Counted from the first letter of the stretch, positions 33,764 to 41,952 are shown. The stretch: 64,000 nucleotides of DNA from Bradyrhizobium sp. 170 (GCF_023101085.1 NZ_CP064703.1:4402001-4466000), one strand, 5' to 3'. The notes: generated by a model from the sequence alone, not told the origin. Program-made: numbers and translations.

Positions 33764-34273
33764 ATGCCCGTCGAGATGCTGACGTATGCCGACCTGGGCG
33801 AAAGGCTCAAAATTTCGCCGGAGGCTGCCCGGGCTCTGGTAAAACGACATCGATGGCCGCGTTCCCGCGCCAACGATGGCAAGACGCTTGTGCAGGTCGA
33901 CCTTGCCGAAATCAGCCATTCCCCAATCTCCCGTCAGCCGCAAACACCGGCCGGTCACCAGGTGGTCACCGCGCTAAAGCAGAAAATTGAGACCTTGCAG
34001 GCCGAACTGATCGAGATGAAGGCTATTGCCAACGGCCATCGGGGCGACTTTGAGAGAGAATGCGAACGTACGAACAAGCTCTTGGCCGAATTGCTCAAGG
34101 CCACCTCAGAAGGCATGGGCGCCCGGGAAAGGGCGGCGCTGCTCGAAGGGAAGCTGTCGATGCTAACGCAACCCTGGCGACGTCGGCTGGTCGATGCTTT
34201 CACCCTTGCCTTGCCACAAGTCGCATACAACGCGCGCGAGAGCGACGGAAGCATAGCCCAATCGCGTAATTGA
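33764..34273 (+). CDS. Helix-turn-helix protein with long coiled coil
   Basis: This 169-residue protein has an N-terminal helix-turn-helix (MLTYADLGERLKISPEAARALVKRHRWPRSRANDGK), a linker, and a coiled coil (~70-135; LKQKIETLQAELIEMKA...ERECERTNKLLAELLKATSEGMG). This plan resembles small DNA-binding proteins found on rhizobial plasmids and islands. The target is unknown; the coiled coil suggests dimerisation. Confidence 0.75.
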   Translation: MPVEMLTYADLGERLKISPEAARALVKRHRWPRSRANDGKTLVQVDLAEISHSPISRQPQTPAGHQVVTALKQKIETLQAELIEMKAIANGHRGDFERECERTNKLLAELLKATSEGMGARERAALLEGKLSMLTQPWRRRLVDAFTLALPQVAYNARESDGSIAQSRN

Positions 34274-34388
34274 ACCGCTAGTCGCAAGGGCCACCCGCCG
34301 GCGTTGCCAAGAACCGCTGACACTCACGTCGCTCAGCTCAAGATCGCGCCAACGGAGAGTCGGGACAGGCTCGTCCCGCCGGCTGGCG

Positions 34389-34622
34389 TCAGTGCCAATG
34401 GCGGCGGTAATGACGATGGCCCCAGTAGTGACGATGTCCCGCTCGCTGCCAACCATAGCTCGTGTAGGGGTTTCCGCGTCCGTAGTTCTGGCAATTTGCG
34501 TTCGGATAGAACTGGGCGCACTTGCCCGGATTAGTAATTACGTGTTGCGCCGACGCCGGACTGGCAAGTGCGGACAGGAATAATAAGGCAACAGCGCCAA
34601 GCAAGATCGTTGGTCTTGTCAT
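34389..34622 (-). CDS. Small secreted His/Tyr-rich protein
   Basis: This 77-residue protein has a signal peptide (MTRPTILLGAVALLFLSALA, ending ASAQ), two Cys residues (GKCAQFYPNANCQNYG) and a His-rich tail (HRHYWGHRHYRRHWH) that could bind metal. Function unknown. Confidence 0.7.
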   Translation of the reverse strand: MTRPTILLGAVALLFLSALASPASAQHVITNPGKCAQFYPNANCQNYGRGNPYTSYGWQRAGHRHYWGHRHYRRHWH

Positions 34623-35233
34623 CGCAGCCTCGCTTGTCTCTTATTTATTTGCGACTTTAACGGCGATTGATCGTAGGCGTTCCCATTAACCCATTGACGC
34701 GCGGGGGACGCGATCAGATCGCGCATGGCTCGCCGCAATCTGTGTAGCCCCTGACCATGGTGCCGTAATGCCAAAAAGCCACCACCAGGCCGGCTCCGCA
34801 TGGAAGTCAGAACACAATTTCCCAGTGGATTGGCACTTTCCGCATGATCCCCTCCGGGATCAGGGTCAGCGTCATTGGGGGCTGCCGTTTTGGCTCAACC
34901 TTTGACTTCCGTTTCGATCCAGATCCCACGCATGGCGTGAGCGGTCGTACGGCCAATCCGGTTCATCTCCATTCACACGGCATGCTTGAGCTTGCAAAAC
35001 GTCAGGGATCGCCTGAGAAAGGACAATTTTGCCGGCGCGTTATTTTCGCTTGCTCCAGGCGGATCAGGTATCCGGCGGAAAATAGTATCGCAGCGTGGTC
35101 GGACTGCGAAGTACAACGCGACGCAGATCGCGACCGCAATGCAAGCTGTGTCCCGCGTGTTGCCCCCTGTGCGCACGCATTTATGGTCCATTTGTTGGAC
35201 AGCGCAGCCGGCAGGGGTAGCCATTGAAGTGGT
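34623..35233. other. Intergenic stretch before tRNA-Glu without a confident gene
   Basis: Plus-strand frames at 34844-35227 and 34986-35246 are open but lack ribosome sites, and one uses a TTG start. They overlap each other and I do not accept them. The region may be degraded accessory DNA next to the tRNA. Confidence 0.35.
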
Positions 35234-35308
35234 TGGCGCTCCCTAGCGGAATCGAACCGCTCTCTCCACCGTGAAAGGGTGGCGTCCTAACCGATAGACG
35301 AAGGGAGC
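35234..35308 (-). tRNA. tRNA-Glu (UUC)
   Basis: The minus strand gives a 75-base tRNA including encoded CCA. The acceptor stem is GCTCCCT/AGGGAGC, the D-arm includes CGGTTAGGA, the anticodon stem-loop is CCACC-CTTTCAC-GGTGG with anticodon TTC, and the T-arm is GCGGTTCGATTCCGC. Identity matches the usual tRNA-Glu pattern. Confidence 0.95.
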
Positions 35309-35555
35309 AAAACAACCGGAAAATCAATGCGTTATGCGCTTGATAGACCGAGTTGGCCGCCTGCCGTCCATGTTCCATGGAGGCGGCGACGGGCGAACGT
35401 ATAGTGGCGTTTGGCCGGGTGGGCAAGCCGCTCGAAAAGGCGTTTTGCGGACGTTTTTGCACCTCCAGCGAAGCCCGGGGATTACCGGATAGGCCAGGCC
35501 GTGCAACGGATTTTAAAGCCGCATGGCGTAGGGCTGTGACGGGGGAACTTCCGAC

Positions 35556-35816
35556 ATGGCCTTGCTATCGAGCAAAAAGCGCGAGTCGCGCAAATCATTG
35601 AGCCAGCCCGGGTGGATCACGCTCGAGGGTGGTTTTGCCGCGCGGCAATGCGTGGTGCGGGATCTGTCCACGACGGGGGCCAAGGTCACGATCGACGATC
35701 CCAACACGCTGCCGGCGAAATTGCGGCTGGCGTTTTCGCGCGACGCCAGGACCGGACGCCGCTGCGAGGTGGTCTGGCGCCGTGGCAAATCGGTCGGCGT
35801 CAAGTTCGTCCGCTAA
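35556..35816 (+). CDS. Stand-alone PilZ-domain protein
   Basis: This 86-residue protein begins MALLSSKKRESRKSLSQPGW and continues CVVRDLSTTGAKVTIDD, matching the PilZ pattern of an Arg-rich start followed by D/NxSxxG. PilZ domains bind cyclic di-GMP, but many small rhizobial members keep only part of the motif; here the RxxxR element is only approximate (RESRK). A dispersed repeat follows at once. Confidence 0.75.
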   Translation: MALLSSKKRESRKSLSQPGWITLEGGFAARQCVVRDLSTTGAKVTIDDPNTLPAKLRLAFSRDARTGRRCEVVWRRGKSVGVKFVR

Positions 35817-35909
35817 AGCGTTTTCCAGCGAAGTGGAGACCGGTTCGCGTCAAGAAAACGCGTCAAATCAAAAAATCTAGAGCTCCGTTCCGATTCCATC
35901 GGAACGGAA
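35817..35909 (+). repeat. Dispersed intergenic repeat, family C, copy 3
   Basis: It begins AGCGTTTTCCAGCGAAGTGG, then CCGGTTCGC, AAAACGCGTCAAA, TCTAGAGC and the hairpin CCGTTCCGATTCCATCGGAACGG (written in two parts: CCGTTCCGAT, ATCGGAACGG). It starts 1 base after the PilZ stop codon. Confidence 0.8.
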
Positions 35910-35955
35910 AAGGCTCCAATCTGGCGCTGACCGGCGAGCGGCGATAAAAGGCGGG

Positions 35956-36207
35956 ATGCGAAAGTCCCTCCTGATCATGATGGCTGTGGTGCTGCCTTCG
36001 GTTGCCGCGGCTGCCGAGCAGCCCCGTCCGCAGAAGCCCGACAAGGCTGCAACGTCTGGCAAGCTGCTTCCGCTGAAGCGCTCAAATTCGGCCAACGCCT
36101 GCGCGGAGTACGGCGCGGGCTTCGTCAGGATCGAAGGCACCAATACCTGCATGAAAATCGGCGGTGCGGTCAGCGTCGGCGCCGGTGTCTCCGGCGGATC
36201 GCGCTAA
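35956..36207 (+). CDS. Short secreted protein with porin N-terminal signature
   Basis: This 83-residue protein has a signal peptide (~1-20) and then CAEYGAGFVRIEGTNTCMKIGG, close to the first strands of alphaproteobacterial Omp2b-type porins (C..YG.GF..I.GT.TC...GG). A true porin continues for about 400 residues, but here the frame ends at GVSGGSR. The two Cys residues are retained. It is either a truncated porin or a stand-alone family of porin-like mini-proteins. Confidence 0.7.
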   Translation: MRKSLLIMMAVVLPSVAAAAEQPRPQKPDKAATSGKLLPLKRSNSANACAEYGAGFVRIEGTNTCMKIGGAVSVGAGVSGGSR

Positions 36208-36208
36208 C

Positions 36209-36892
36209 TCACGTCATCGGCGGTGCGATGAACTGCGTGAAGCCGGGGCGGGCCGCGAATTGCGCAAACCAGCGATCGAGGTTCGGCAGTTTCGGCTTGG
36301 TGACGCCTTCGACCCCCAGCCAGCGCCGCGCATAGGCGCCGAGCGCGATATCGGCGATCGTGAACTGATCGCCCTCGATGAAGCGCCGGCTCGCCAGTTG
36401 CGCCTCGACGATCCGCCACACCACGGCCTCGGCGTCGACGTCCTTCTGGATCGCCACCATGTCGCGCTTTTCGACCGGCGTGCGCACCAGCGCCCAGAAC
36501 ACCGGGCGGTCGACCGGCTGCAGCGTCGAGAGCGTCCAGTCGAGCCAGCGGTCGACGCTTGCGCGCGCCTTCGGCTGCGAGGGGTAGATCGGCGAATTCC
36601 CGCCATAGGCCATGCAGAGATAGCGCATCACCGAATTGGATTCCCACAGCACGTAGTCGCCGTCGACCAGCGTGGGGACGCGGCCATTCGGATTCATCGC
36701 CAGATAGGGCGCCTCGTTGTTCTGGCCGAACTGCATGCCCGCGTCGATGCGTTCATAGGCGAGATCGAGCTCGGCGAGGCACCACAGCACTTTTTGCACG
36801 TTGACCGAATTGGCCCGGCCCCAGATGGTGAGTTGTTGTTTGTTGCTGTCAGCCACGCGTTTCGCTCCCGTTGCTCTCGTTGATGCGTTCAT
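36209..36892 (-). CDS. Glutathione S-transferase
   Basis: This ~227-residue protein has a thioredoxin-fold N-terminal domain (LTIWGRANSVNVQKVLWCLAELDLAYERIDAG; NPNGRVPTLVDGDYVLWESNSVMRYL, the glutathione gamma-glutamyl site ESN) and a helical C-terminal domain (GDQFTIADIALGAYARRWL). It is a soluble GST for conjugation or thiol chemistry. It ends 1 base from the porin-like gene on the other strand. The start is either MNASTR or a later GTG. Confidence 0.88.
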   Translation of the reverse strand: MNASTRATGAKRVADSNKQQLTIWGRANSVNVQKVLWCLAELDLAYERIDAGMQFGQNNEAPYLAMNPNGRVPTLVDGDYVLWESNSVMRYLCMAYGGNSPIYPSQPKARASVDRWLDWTLSTLQPVDRPVFWALVRTPVEKRDMVAIQKDVDAEAVVWRIVEAQLASRRFIEGDQFTIADIALGAYARRWLGVEGVTKPKLPNLDRWFAQFAARPGFTQFIAPPMT

Positions 36893-37026
36893 AGCCGAAG
36901 ATCAGCGAAAAAGCGCGCGGCTTGCGGCAGGACACGGTTGCAAAATCAGGCTTACAAACAATCAGGCTCCGCCGCAGTGCGACAGAGCCCCGATTCCCGC
37001 GTAACGCGCAGGCTGGCGTCGGCCGG

Positions 37027-37110
37027 TCAGTTGCCGAAGAACAGCCACAGCAGAATGATCACCGGAATAGGTACGCCAAGCAACCAAAGCAGAATGCCTC
37101 GTCCCATCAT
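37027..37110 (-). CDS. 27-residue hydrophobic peptide
   Basis: ATG 37110 to TGA 37027 encodes MMGRGILLWLLGVPIPVIIL then LWLFFGN, a single membrane helix. A near-ideal GAGGAGGAA lies directly upstream. Nearly identical short proteins are, from memory, widespread in rhizobia and other bacteria. Function unknown. Confidence 0.75.
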   Translation of the reverse strand: MMGRGILLWLLGVPIPVIILLWLFFGN

Positions 37111-37381
37111 TTCCTCCTCAAAATACATCGAGGAGAAAACGCGCGGTGTTGCGGCCAGTTCCTGTGCAGAAAGAATGCGAGCGAAGGAACGTTTTATGAT
37201 TTCGGAATTTCCGAGAGCGACAATCCGATCCGAAACAGCGAGTAGCCGTCGCGGTCGACCGCCTCGCGCACCTCGGCGTTGACGTCGTCAGAATGGCGGC
37301 CGCGCGTCAGCCGCCATTCGCTTTCACTCGTGCCGTCAGGAAGCCCGGATGGCGGACGTGCACGAAGAAATTGTACCAGGC

Positions 37382-37834
37382 CTACCAGTGGCCGGTGTTC
37401 GGCATCGAGGTCCACGGCTCCGCCGGCGGCTTCGGTTCGCCCTTCTGCAACAGCTCGATCGAATGCAGATCCGGCGAGCGTACGAATGCCATGTTGCCGT
37501 CGCGCGGCGGCCGGTTGATGGTGATGCCGGCCTTCATCAGGCGGTCGCAGGTCGCGTAGATGTCGTCGACCTCGTAGGCGAGGTGGCCGAAATGGCGGTC
37601 CTCGCCGTATTTCTCCTCGTCCCAATTGTAGGTGAGCTCGACCAGCGGCGCGCCGCGGTTCTGCGGGGCCGCCTTGAACAGGCCTTCGTCCTCGGGCGCG
37701 CACAGGAACACCAGCGTGAACCGGCCCTTGTCGTTGTCGATCCGGCGTACTTCCTTCAGCCCCAGCGCGTCCTGGTAAAACTTCATCGCCGTATCGAGAT
37801 TGCGAACGCGCAGCATGGTGTGGAGATAGCGCAT
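37382..37834 (-). CDS. gloA: Lactoylglutathione lyase (glyoxalase I), VOC family
   Basis: This 150-residue protein has the glyoxalase I pattern: MRYLHTMLRVRNLDTAMKFYQDALGLKEVRR, APLVELTYNWDEEKYGEDRHFGHLAYEVDDIYA and DPDLHSIELLQKGE. His and Glu metal ligands are in place. It detoxifies methylglyoxal via its glutathione adduct. The start at 37834 has AGGAGGACAAC upstream. Confidence 0.88.
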   Translation of the reverse strand: MRYLHTMLRVRNLDTAMKFYQDALGLKEVRRIDNDKGRFTLVFLCAPEDEGLFKAAPQNRGAPLVELTYNWDEEKYGEDRHFGHLAYEVDDIYATCDRLMKAGITINRPPRDGNMAFVRSPDLHSIELLQKGEPKPPAEPWTSMPNTGHW

Positions 37835-37865
37835 GTTTGTTGTCCTCCTGAGAACGTTTGGAGAT

Positions 37866-38072
37866 TTAGTTATGGTTGGGCGGGTGAGCGATGAATAGCA
37901 GCAAAATGCGCCAGGGGGCAGGGTGTTGCGGGACGATGGCGTTGCCGTAATCGCGTAAACTCTGGACCTCTCGGCCGGGATACCCGCGCCAACGGGCACC
38001 CCCCTTCAACTGGCCGCCACTCTTCGTCGCGGCGGAATAGGAAGTTCCGTGACGACCCGGACCCACCTCCAT
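37866..38072 (-). pseudogene. Possible remnant of a phage DNA methyltransferase C-terminus
   Basis: A minus-strand open frame without ribosome site contains YPGREVQSLRDYGNAIVPQ (37926-37981), resembling the C-terminal GYGNAIVP.. motif of phage-type C5-cytosine methyltransferases. The rest does not match and no catalytic motif is present. Neighbouring DNA (38482-38946) holds another phage relic. Assignment is by motif only. Confidence 0.4.
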
Positions 38073-38481
38073 TCATCAAAACGCTGGCTGATGTCCGTCA
38101 GTTAGCGGCGCGGGAAGGGTGGTGCTGCCAGCCCGTCCAGGCGGTTATCGCTGCAATCGCCAATACGCGAAGCCGCCACAGAGGATCGGCTGAGGGAACG
38201 ATCAGAAGAAAAGGATCCGGCCGCCCGAGGCCTTAATCTTTACTGCTTCATCGCAATACAAGGTCCGCGCTTACGCTGTGATCCGCCACTACCTGCTACG
38301 GCCTGTCGTTAGGGGCTTGTCCTCATATTATCGCCGGTCGGCCGAACGGCACATACAAATACGGAGAGCCAACCGTTCCTCTCCGCCTGCCAGCAAACTC
38401 GCGGGGGTTGAGGCCCTCATCCGCAAAGCAAAGCGCACGCTGCCGTTGTTCCTTGTGGGTAAACCAAACGAAGTTCAATGA

Positions 38482-38946
38482 TTGAGTCGTAGATTTGTCT
38501 TAGGCTTGGATTTGGGGACGACACCCGGCGTCAGCAGGGTGTTCATTGATGGAGGTTTGGATGCCCAGACAATTCGGCTTGAAGGCAACATCGGCAGCCG
38601 CACGGTCGGCGGCAATGCCATCATCAACCGCTACGCCAGGCCTGAGTGCATCGGCGGTTGCATCGAAGGGCCGTTCTCCGGGCAGTTCTCAAGCGTCAAA
38701 GCTCTCTTCCCAATCCTCGGAGCTGCCGTTCTCGCCTGCGAGCTGGCGGGGCTGCCACGGTCGGCGATCGATCTCTCAAGACTGAAGCTACACGCCACCG
38801 GCAAGGACAACGCCAGGAAGCCAGAGATGCAGGCTGCCGAGGAGGCGAGGTAGGCTGTCGATCTGAAAGAAGATAAATCTGACGCCGCGTGGGCTGCGCT
38901 TTGGATGTTGGCCGGCCTCGCAATCCTCATCCTTGCAGGGCTTTAA
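38482..38946 (+). pseudogene. Decayed RuvC-like phage Holliday-junction resolvase
   Basis: The frame reads LGLDLGTTPGVSRV near the start, ACELAGLP...LKLHATGKDNARKPEM, then a TAG at 38851-38853, and continues in frame as VDLKEDKSDAAWAALWMLAG to a stop at 38946. The order GLDLGT.. / HATGK.NA.K..M / D..DA.AL... is that of phage RuvC-like endonucleases (VPP..KKHATGKGNA.K). The middle part is scrambled and the in-frame stop truncates it, so it is a pseudogene. Confidence 0.6.
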
Positions 38947-38953
38947 TTGTCAC

Positions 38954-39112
38954 CTATCGCGTCAACGCGGGAATGAGACTCTCGAACAGTTCGACGAGCC
39001 TTTGGCCGGTCATTCCGACAGCGGCGATAATGGCCAGGGCGATAAACCCGGCGATGAGGCTGTATTCGATGGCGGTGGCGCCGGACTCATCGCGCAGAAA
39101 TTTCCCAAGCAT
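38954..39112 (-). CDS. Flp/Fap pilin subunit, orphan
   Basis: ATG 39112 to TAG 38954 encodes 52 residues: MLGKFLRDESGATAIEYSLI then AGFIALAIIAAVGMTGQRLV and a short tail. The motif GATAIEYSLIA with the Glu at +5 of the prepilin cleavage site is diagnostic for Flp pilins of the tight-adherence (Tad) system. No Tad/Cpa assembly genes or prepilin peptidase are in the window, so it would use machinery encoded elsewhere. Confidence 0.88.
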   Translation of the reverse strand: MLGKFLRDESGATAIEYSLIAGFIALAIIAAVGMTGQRLVELFESLIPALTR

Positions 39113-39367
39113 TCATTTTCTCTCGAATTCTGACGGAAATGTTGTGGCACGTCCAGATTGCCGGCAAGACAACCAAAAGCGTAAAATTGCGATAATTATT
39201 GATGCTGCGGCCCGCGGGAGGACGGCGTGATCCATTCGCGTTTGGTCGCGGCCTTGTTTTCCGACGGATATCTTTTGGCGAGCCCGAGCGCCGCGGCAGC
39301 GGCGTGATCCCCCACACATACGCGATTGGCTCCTCCGTCCATCATCGCGCCAACGGAGGGATCGACC

Positions 39368-39523
39368 ATGTACCTGATTTACGGCGTGCTCATTCTCGCG
39401 ATGATTTTCTTTTTGGTACTTCCGATTACCGACGCCAGGACGGCTCGGATGAAATTGTCCGTGGTGAGCAGCCTCGGCGTGCTATTGGCGGTATGCGCTG
39501 TGGTGCCGCGCCTGATACACTGA
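39368..39523 (+). CDS. 51-residue two-helix membrane protein
   Basis: MYLIYGVLILAMIFFLVLPI, a polar loop with TDARTARMK, then a second helix LSVVSSLGVLLAVCAVVP. GGAGGG precedes the ATG at 39368. Function unknown. Confidence 0.6.
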   Translation: MYLIYGVLILAMIFFLVLPITDARTARMKLSVVSSLGVLLAVCAVVPRLIH

Positions 39524-39593
39524 CGATCTAGCCCGCCCCGACGCCGGCCGGTGCTCGCGGGATGCGGGCCCCGGGGGCGCAACGGGGGAACGC

Positions 39594-39890
39594 ATGATTC
39601 TGGTAACGGGCAGCATTATCGCGCGCGAGGACACTTTTGACGACGTGCTCCGCTCCTGCCTGGAGCATGTCGAGCGCTCCCGCAAGGAGCCGGGCTGCAT
39701 CTCCCATGACGTGCATGTCGACTGCCAGAACCCGATGCGGCTGTTCTTTTTCGAGCAATGGGCTGACGAGGCGGCGTTGCGCACGCATTTCGCCGTCGAA
39801 GGTTCAACGGCGTTTGTAAGATCGCTCAAGGGCCGCATCGTCGAGACGACGGGGACACAGATCTATCGGGCGGAAGCGATACCGCGATAG
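39594..39890 (+). CDS. Antibiotic biosynthesis monooxygenase (ABM) domain protein
   Basis: This 98-residue dimeric ferredoxin-like fold protein has MILVTGSIIAREDTFDDVL, SRKEPGCISHDVHVD and MRLFFFEQWADEAALRTHF, typical of ABM/YgiN quinol or putative monooxygenases. The substrate is unknown. Its end overlaps the convergent membrane-protein gene by 28 bases. Confidence 0.85.
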   Translation: MILVTGSIIAREDTFDDVLRSCLEHVERSRKEPGCISHDVHVDCQNPMRLFFFEQWADEAALRTHFAVEGSTAFVRSLKGRIVETTGTQIYRAEAIPR

Positions 39891-40135
39891 GAAAGCGCGG
39901 CTAGCTGGAGCAGGGGATTGTACATCCAGTCTTCAGGCCAGATCCTGTTTCCGATCCAGCCGAGGCCTGCCGCCACGGCAAAAAAGGCGATCGCGGTCGG
40001 GATCAGTTCGTCGATCGCGAAGGCTTTGGCCAGGAGCGGGCCGGCCAGATGCGCCGTCAGCATGGCAATGCCGATCCCGATGCCGAACAGCACGGCTTGA
40101 ATGATCCAGATCATGATTTCCCGAAGCGCCATCAT
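39863..40135 (-). CDS. Small membrane protein
   Basis: This 90-residue protein has hydrophobic segments IWIIQAVLFGIGIGIAMLTA and TAIAFFAVAAGLGWIGN, then a polar tail with WPEDWMYNPLLQLAALS. Start at 40135, or 40114 (MIWII), which has GGGAA upstream. Function unknown; convergent overlap with the ABM gene. Confidence 0.6.
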   Translation of the reverse strand: MMALREIMIWIIQAVLFGIGIGIAMLTAHLAGPLLAKAFAIDELIPTAIAFFAVAAGLGWIGNRIWPEDWMYNPLLQLAALSYRGIASAR

Positions 40136-40242
40136 GCCTTGACGATAGCGCCGGTGAAGGCCCGTCGGATGTGACCGGACGCACAGTGTTGTTCCGACGG
40201 CACGCTAGCCTTTGCGCATCCGCTTCACTTCGGGAGGTTGAA

Positions 40243-40428
40243 ATGCTGGCGTGGGTTTTATTGGTCGCGAATATGCCGACGATCGTGTGTACGATTTGCT
40301 CCGCCTTTCTCGCTTACAAGGAAAGGCCGCAATGGATCTGGTTCGCGGGGTTGGCGGTGCTCGCCGGCATCGGCGGCCTGCTGACGCTCGGCGTCGTGCA
40401 CGCACAACAGCTTGCATGGCGATCGTGA
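40243..40428 (+). CDS. 61-residue two-helix membrane protein
   Basis: MLAWVLLVANMPTIVCTICS, then AYKERPQWIWFAGLAVLAGI and a short tail. The start at 40243 has GGGAGG 4-9 bases upstream. Function unknown. Confidence 0.65.
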   Translation: MLAWVLLVANMPTIVCTICSAFLAYKERPQWIWFAGLAVLAGIGGLLTLGVVHAQQLAWRS

Positions 40429-40485
40429 GCGAGAAGGGCCGGACGCCGTCTGGCCCTCCGCGCAAGCTTGGTATTCCCCGTCAGG

Positions 40486-40680
40486 TCAGACCTTGACGTC
40501 CAGCAGGGGCGGTTCGTCGGGCGGCACATCCGCAAGGGCCGCTTCCACGGCGGCTGCCTTGGCGTGATAGACGGCCTGAAGATCCTGGTTGATCGTATTC
40601 GGCGGCGCTTTGGCGTTCTGATCGACGACGAGTTGTATTCTGGCCTGCGTCACTTCAACCGGTATGGGATAAATGACCAT
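40486..40680 (-). CDS. Small acidic hypothetical protein
   Basis: This 64-residue soluble protein (MVIYPIPVEVTQARIQLVVD...YHAKAAAVEAALADVPPDEPPLLD) has no known domain. AGGAGGG lies just upstream of the ATG at 40680. Confidence 0.6.
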   Translation of the reverse strand: MVIYPIPVEVTQARIQLVVDQNAKAPPNTINQDLQAVYHAKAAAVEAALADVPPDEPPLLDVKV

Positions 40681-40899
40681 GGGATGACCCTCCTGGGCCA
40701 AACCCTGTCAGGTGCCTATTTACGCTTTGTAAAGAGGTTGGGTTAACGGCGCAGCATTTCAGGGAGGCTCGGTAAATGGAGGCTTAAGTTTCCATGACCG
40801 GCGTCGAAAAAATTTATAGTGCTTTCGAGCGAAAGCGTGCCGCGGACTTGATCGAGGGGCACCGGTTCGCGGCGCTGCTTCAATCGGAACCGAAACGAC

Positions 40900-41046
40900 C
40901 TAATGCATCTGTTCCAGCCGCTCGGCATAGAGGCGGAATTCCTCGGCCATCTCGATCAGCTTCTTCGAGGCTTCCGGATCCTTGACGGCTTCGGCGAGCT
41001 GCCGGGCTCTGTTGGACTGGTCTCGATAGTGGTCGGCTTGGGTCAT
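40900..41046 (-). CDS. 48-residue helical hypothetical protein
   Basis: ATG 41046 to TAG 40900 encodes MTQADHYRDQSNRARQLAEA, then VKDPEASKKLIEMAEEFRLY and AERLEQMH: a fully helical, charged protein with heptad-like spacing. AAAAGGTG precedes the start. Similar short proteins are, from memory, common in Bradyrhizobium. Function unknown. Confidence 0.7.
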   Translation of the reverse strand: MTQADHYRDQSNRARQLAEAVKDPEASKKLIEMAEEFRLYAERLEQMH

Positions 41047-41401
41047 CGCAGCACCTTTTTAGATAGGTACGGGCTGCGCCAAAAAGGTTCGACGTCCGGC
41101 ACGCGACCGGACATGGCGGGAGGAGGGACAGGAAAATCCGCGCGGGATCGATTGGAATGGGTGAGAGGACGAAACGGCGAGGTAACGGTATCTTAACAAG
41201 GCAACGGTGCCGGAAAACGCGCCCCCTGTTCGTTCCAGTAGAACAAAAGGAGTCTTGCTCTCAACCGTGCTCAATCCCGCGATCGATGCCGGACCGGTTC
41301 CTTCTCGGAAACGCAGATAACCCTACCCGGTTAGGTTAAAACCCAAATCGCGTTGTGCGCATTCGAGGTTGCGATAGGGATGGCCCAAAGGAAAACAGGC
41401 C
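41047..41401. other. Intergenic stretch without a gene
   Basis: No open frame with a ribosome site was seen. A small palindrome GTTC-CAGTA-GAAC lies near 41225-41240 and an AT-rich patch with GGTTAGGTTAAAAC near 41330. These may be promoter elements for the next gene. Confidence 0.35.
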
Positions 41402-41587
41402 ATGGTCCCTTCGTTTCACAACGCGGACAAACCGACGCACCGGCGCGTCATGGTGGTCGGCCTGCTGCTTTGCCTTGCCTTCGTCGTCATCAGCTTTTCG
41501 TTGCGGCCGCAACCCGACAGCGGCCACGCACTGATCAAGGCCGACAGGCTCGTTCGCACTGCGGGTGAACCGCACAAGGCGAATTAG
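41402..41587 (+). CDS. 61-residue single-pass membrane protein
   Basis: A polar N-terminus (MVPSFHNADKPTHRR) precedes one helix (VMVVGLLLCLAFVVISFSL) and a polar C-terminus. AAGGAAAACAGG lies upstream. Function unknown. Confidence 0.6.
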   Translation: MVPSFHNADKPTHRRVMVVGLLLCLAFVVISFSLRPQPDSGHALIKADRLVRTAGEPHKAN

Positions 41588-41605
41588 CGCGCGGAACTCC
41601 AGCGC

Positions 41606-41710
41606 TCAACGGTCCGGAAATTTTTCGCCGGGCGATTTGTGATAGGTCGCGATGGCGATGAAGCCGGCATAACCGATCACGTTGATCAGAATTTCCATCC
41701 ACGCGGGCAT
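41606..41710 (-). CDS. 34-residue membrane peptide
   Basis: ATG 41710 to TGA 41606 encodes MPAWMEILINVIGYAGFIAI then ATYHKSPGEKFPDR: one helix and a charged tail. GGAAAGGTG is upstream. One of several tiny hydrophobic proteins in this region. Function unknown. Confidence 0.6.
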   Translation of the reverse strand: MPAWMEILINVIGYAGFIAIATYHKSPGEKFPDR

Positions 41711-41952
41711 GACACGACACACCTTTCCCTCGAATAAACTCCACAAGGGCTGTGTTAGTTCCTGCGTAATCCGATGATCAGACCTGCCCGATCGCATGGC
41801 TCGCGATCGCGTGCCGCCGCCAGCCGTCTGCTCCATCATGAAAAACCCCGCCTACATTCGAAGATGCAGACGGGGTCTTTCGTGCTTTCACCTCTCGCAA
41901 GGTTGCTGCACTTGAAAGGAAACGTCGAGGCGTCGGCTTCGTTCCAGCCATT

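Noticed and set aside
34844..35227. Open frame of 127 codons before tRNA-Glu
   Set aside because: No ribosome site, unusual composition and an overlapping alternative frame; not supported as a gene.
37194..37376. Minus-strand open frame after the glyoxalase gene (ends ...GYSLFRIGLSLSEIPKS)
   Set aside because: No start codon or ribosome site of its own and no match to a known family; it may be a gene remnant, but evidence is too thin.
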